This document shows, piece after piece, positions 5,393-5,989 of a DNA stretch of 5,989 nucleotides. Source of the DNA: Anaerolineales bacterium (GTDB lineage Bacteria; Chloroflexota; Anaerolineae; Anaerolineales; UBA6663). Each line of letters opens with the position of its first letter. Within the stretch, counting starts at the first letter, position 1. A program made the translations under genes and the position numbers. Under the pieces are notes generated by a model, which was not told the origin of the DNA, searched no databases, and saw nothing but the letters and a program-made list of their open reading frames with translations. Location of the stretch: the NCBI GenBank assembly GCA_016789165.1, contig JAEURL010000374.1, forward strand, positions 1-5,989, written 5' to 3'.

Positions 5393-5968
5393 GTCAGCTA
5401 GCGCCTGGCGCAAGGCGGCCAGCCCGCGGTGCTGTAGGGCTTTGATCGCGGCCTCGGTCTTTTCGAGCGCCGCGGCGGTTTCTTGCAAAGACAGGCCGGC
5501 CAGGAAGCGCAGGGTCACCACCTCGCGCTGCGCCTCGTCCAGCCGCTCCAGGGCCTGGCGCAGCTGGGCCAGAGACAGCCGGCGGTCGACCAGGGCCACC
5601 GGGTCAGCGGCGGCGGCCGGCTGGTCCTCGGCGGCCGTCAGTGGCAGCGCGGCGCGCGGCCCGCCCTTACGCCAGTGGTCCACCAGCAAGTTGCGGGCGA
5701 TGCGGTACAGCCAGGCTCGGAACGGCGCCGCCTGGGCCCGGTAATGGGCCAGGGCCTTCATCATGCGCAGGAAGACCTCGCCGGTCAGGTCCTCGGCCAT
5801 GGCGCGATCGTCCAGCCGCAGCCACAGGTAGCGGAAGATGGCGGCTTGGTGCTGGTCATAAAGCTGACCGAGCGCATTCACGTCGCCGCGTTGGGCTCGC
5901 GCTACCAGCTCCTGGCTGCGCGTGTCCGTTATGGCTGGTTCAAACGAAAGGCCGGCCATGTGATCCAT
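5375..5968 (-). CDS. ECF-type RNA polymerase sigma-70 factor
   Basis: This 197-residue protein has the two-domain layout of extracytoplasmic-function sigma factors, which direct RNA polymerase to a small regulon in response to an envelope signal. Region 2 spans about residues 30-101: the ALGQLYDQHQAAIFRYLWLR helix, then AEDLTGEVFLRMMKAL and the -10-recognition part FRAWLYRIARNLLVDHWRK. An Ala/Pro-rich linker (about 103-128) leads to region 4 (about 130-190), with the LDEAQREVVTLRFLAGLSLQ helix-turn-helix start and an E-AIKALQHRGLAALR recognition helix. The length is normal for the family and there is no extra C-terminal domain. A TAG stands directly before the first ATG, so the reading frame opens there. 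A second ATG three codons later (5959) is an alternative and is spaced slightly better from a weak GGTAG. The stop overlaps the next gene's start, so the pair is very probably translationally coupled and the downstream membrane protein is its likely regulator. Only 21 bases of upstream sequence are visible, so its promoter cannot be judged. Confidence 0.95.
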   Translation of the reverse strand: MDHMAGLSFEPAITDTRSQELVARAQRGDVNALGQLYDQHQAAIFRYLWLRLDDRAMAEDLTGEVFLRMMKALAHYRAQAAPFRAWLYRIARNLLVDHWRKGGPRAALPLTAAEDQPAAAADPVALVDRRLSLAQLRQALERLDEAQREVVTLRFLAGLSLQETAAALEKTEAAIKALQHRGLAALRQALADRGESL

Positions 5969-5989
5969 CTACCAGGAATAACGAACGAG

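Noticed and set aside
2592..5744. Several long plus-strand open frames (for example 2592-3638, 3229-4389, 4641-5744) opposite the FecR-type gene and the sigma gene.
   Set aside because: They overlap recognised minus-strand domains, have low-complexity translations, and overlap one another in different frames. They are shadows of the real genes.
1..5989. tRNA, rRNA, riboswitch or insertion-sequence signals.
   Set aside because: No cloverleaf-like sequence, transposase motif or terminal inverted repeats were seen. Almost all of the window is accounted for by coding sequence, and the gaps are under 130 bases.

Overview
The window is GC-rich, and every gene I can support lies on the minus strand, so transcription runs from high to low coordinates. 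Four complete genes and one gene cut by the window edge are present. The likely source is a Chloroflexota (Anaerolineae-like) bacterium or a metagenomic relative. The clues are an ECF sigma factor paired with a FecR/DUF5666 membrane protein, a VanW-family protein with a Pro-Thr tail, a Trm112-type zinc protein, a HEAT-repeat protein with an RWW-type motif, and PTPTP linkers. This assignment is an inference from family content and style; there is no rRNA or other phylogenetic marker.

Layout in transcription order. (1) 5968-5375: ECF sigma-70 factor. (2) 5378-2661: a 905-residue single-pass protein whose start overlaps the sigma stop as ATGA. It carries a cytoplasmic N-terminus, one membrane segment, a FecR-like domain, about five DUF5666-type beta repeats, two Cys-bracketed modules, a C-H-I-P-P-G-N-P...H-G-D...G-P-C motif and an eight-Asp tail. 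(3) A strong intrinsic terminator at 2608-2567 closes this two-gene operon. (4) A consensus TATAAT only 6 nt before the next ATG suggests a leaderless transcript for the VanW-family gene (2536-632). (5) A small Trm112-family gene (565-323) with a clear Shine-Dalgarno and a possible promoter of its own. (6) The first 76 codons of a HEAT-repeat gene (229 to the window edge).

How the genes may work together: the sigma factor and its membrane partner look like a cell-surface signalling pair, in which the partner holds the sigma factor through its cytoplasmic N-terminus and senses something outside through the FecR and repeat region. The VanW-family protein is an envelope protein with predicted peptidoglycan-binding domains. 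The Trm112 and HEAT genes follow it in the same direction and may be partly co-transcribed, but nothing in the sequence ties them to the sigma-factor pair.

I see no RNA genes, CRISPR array, insertion sequence or phage genes. The most unusual object is the composite architecture of the 905-residue protein. The leaderless-looking promoter and the altered zinc-ligand pattern of the Trm112-like protein are also worth checking.
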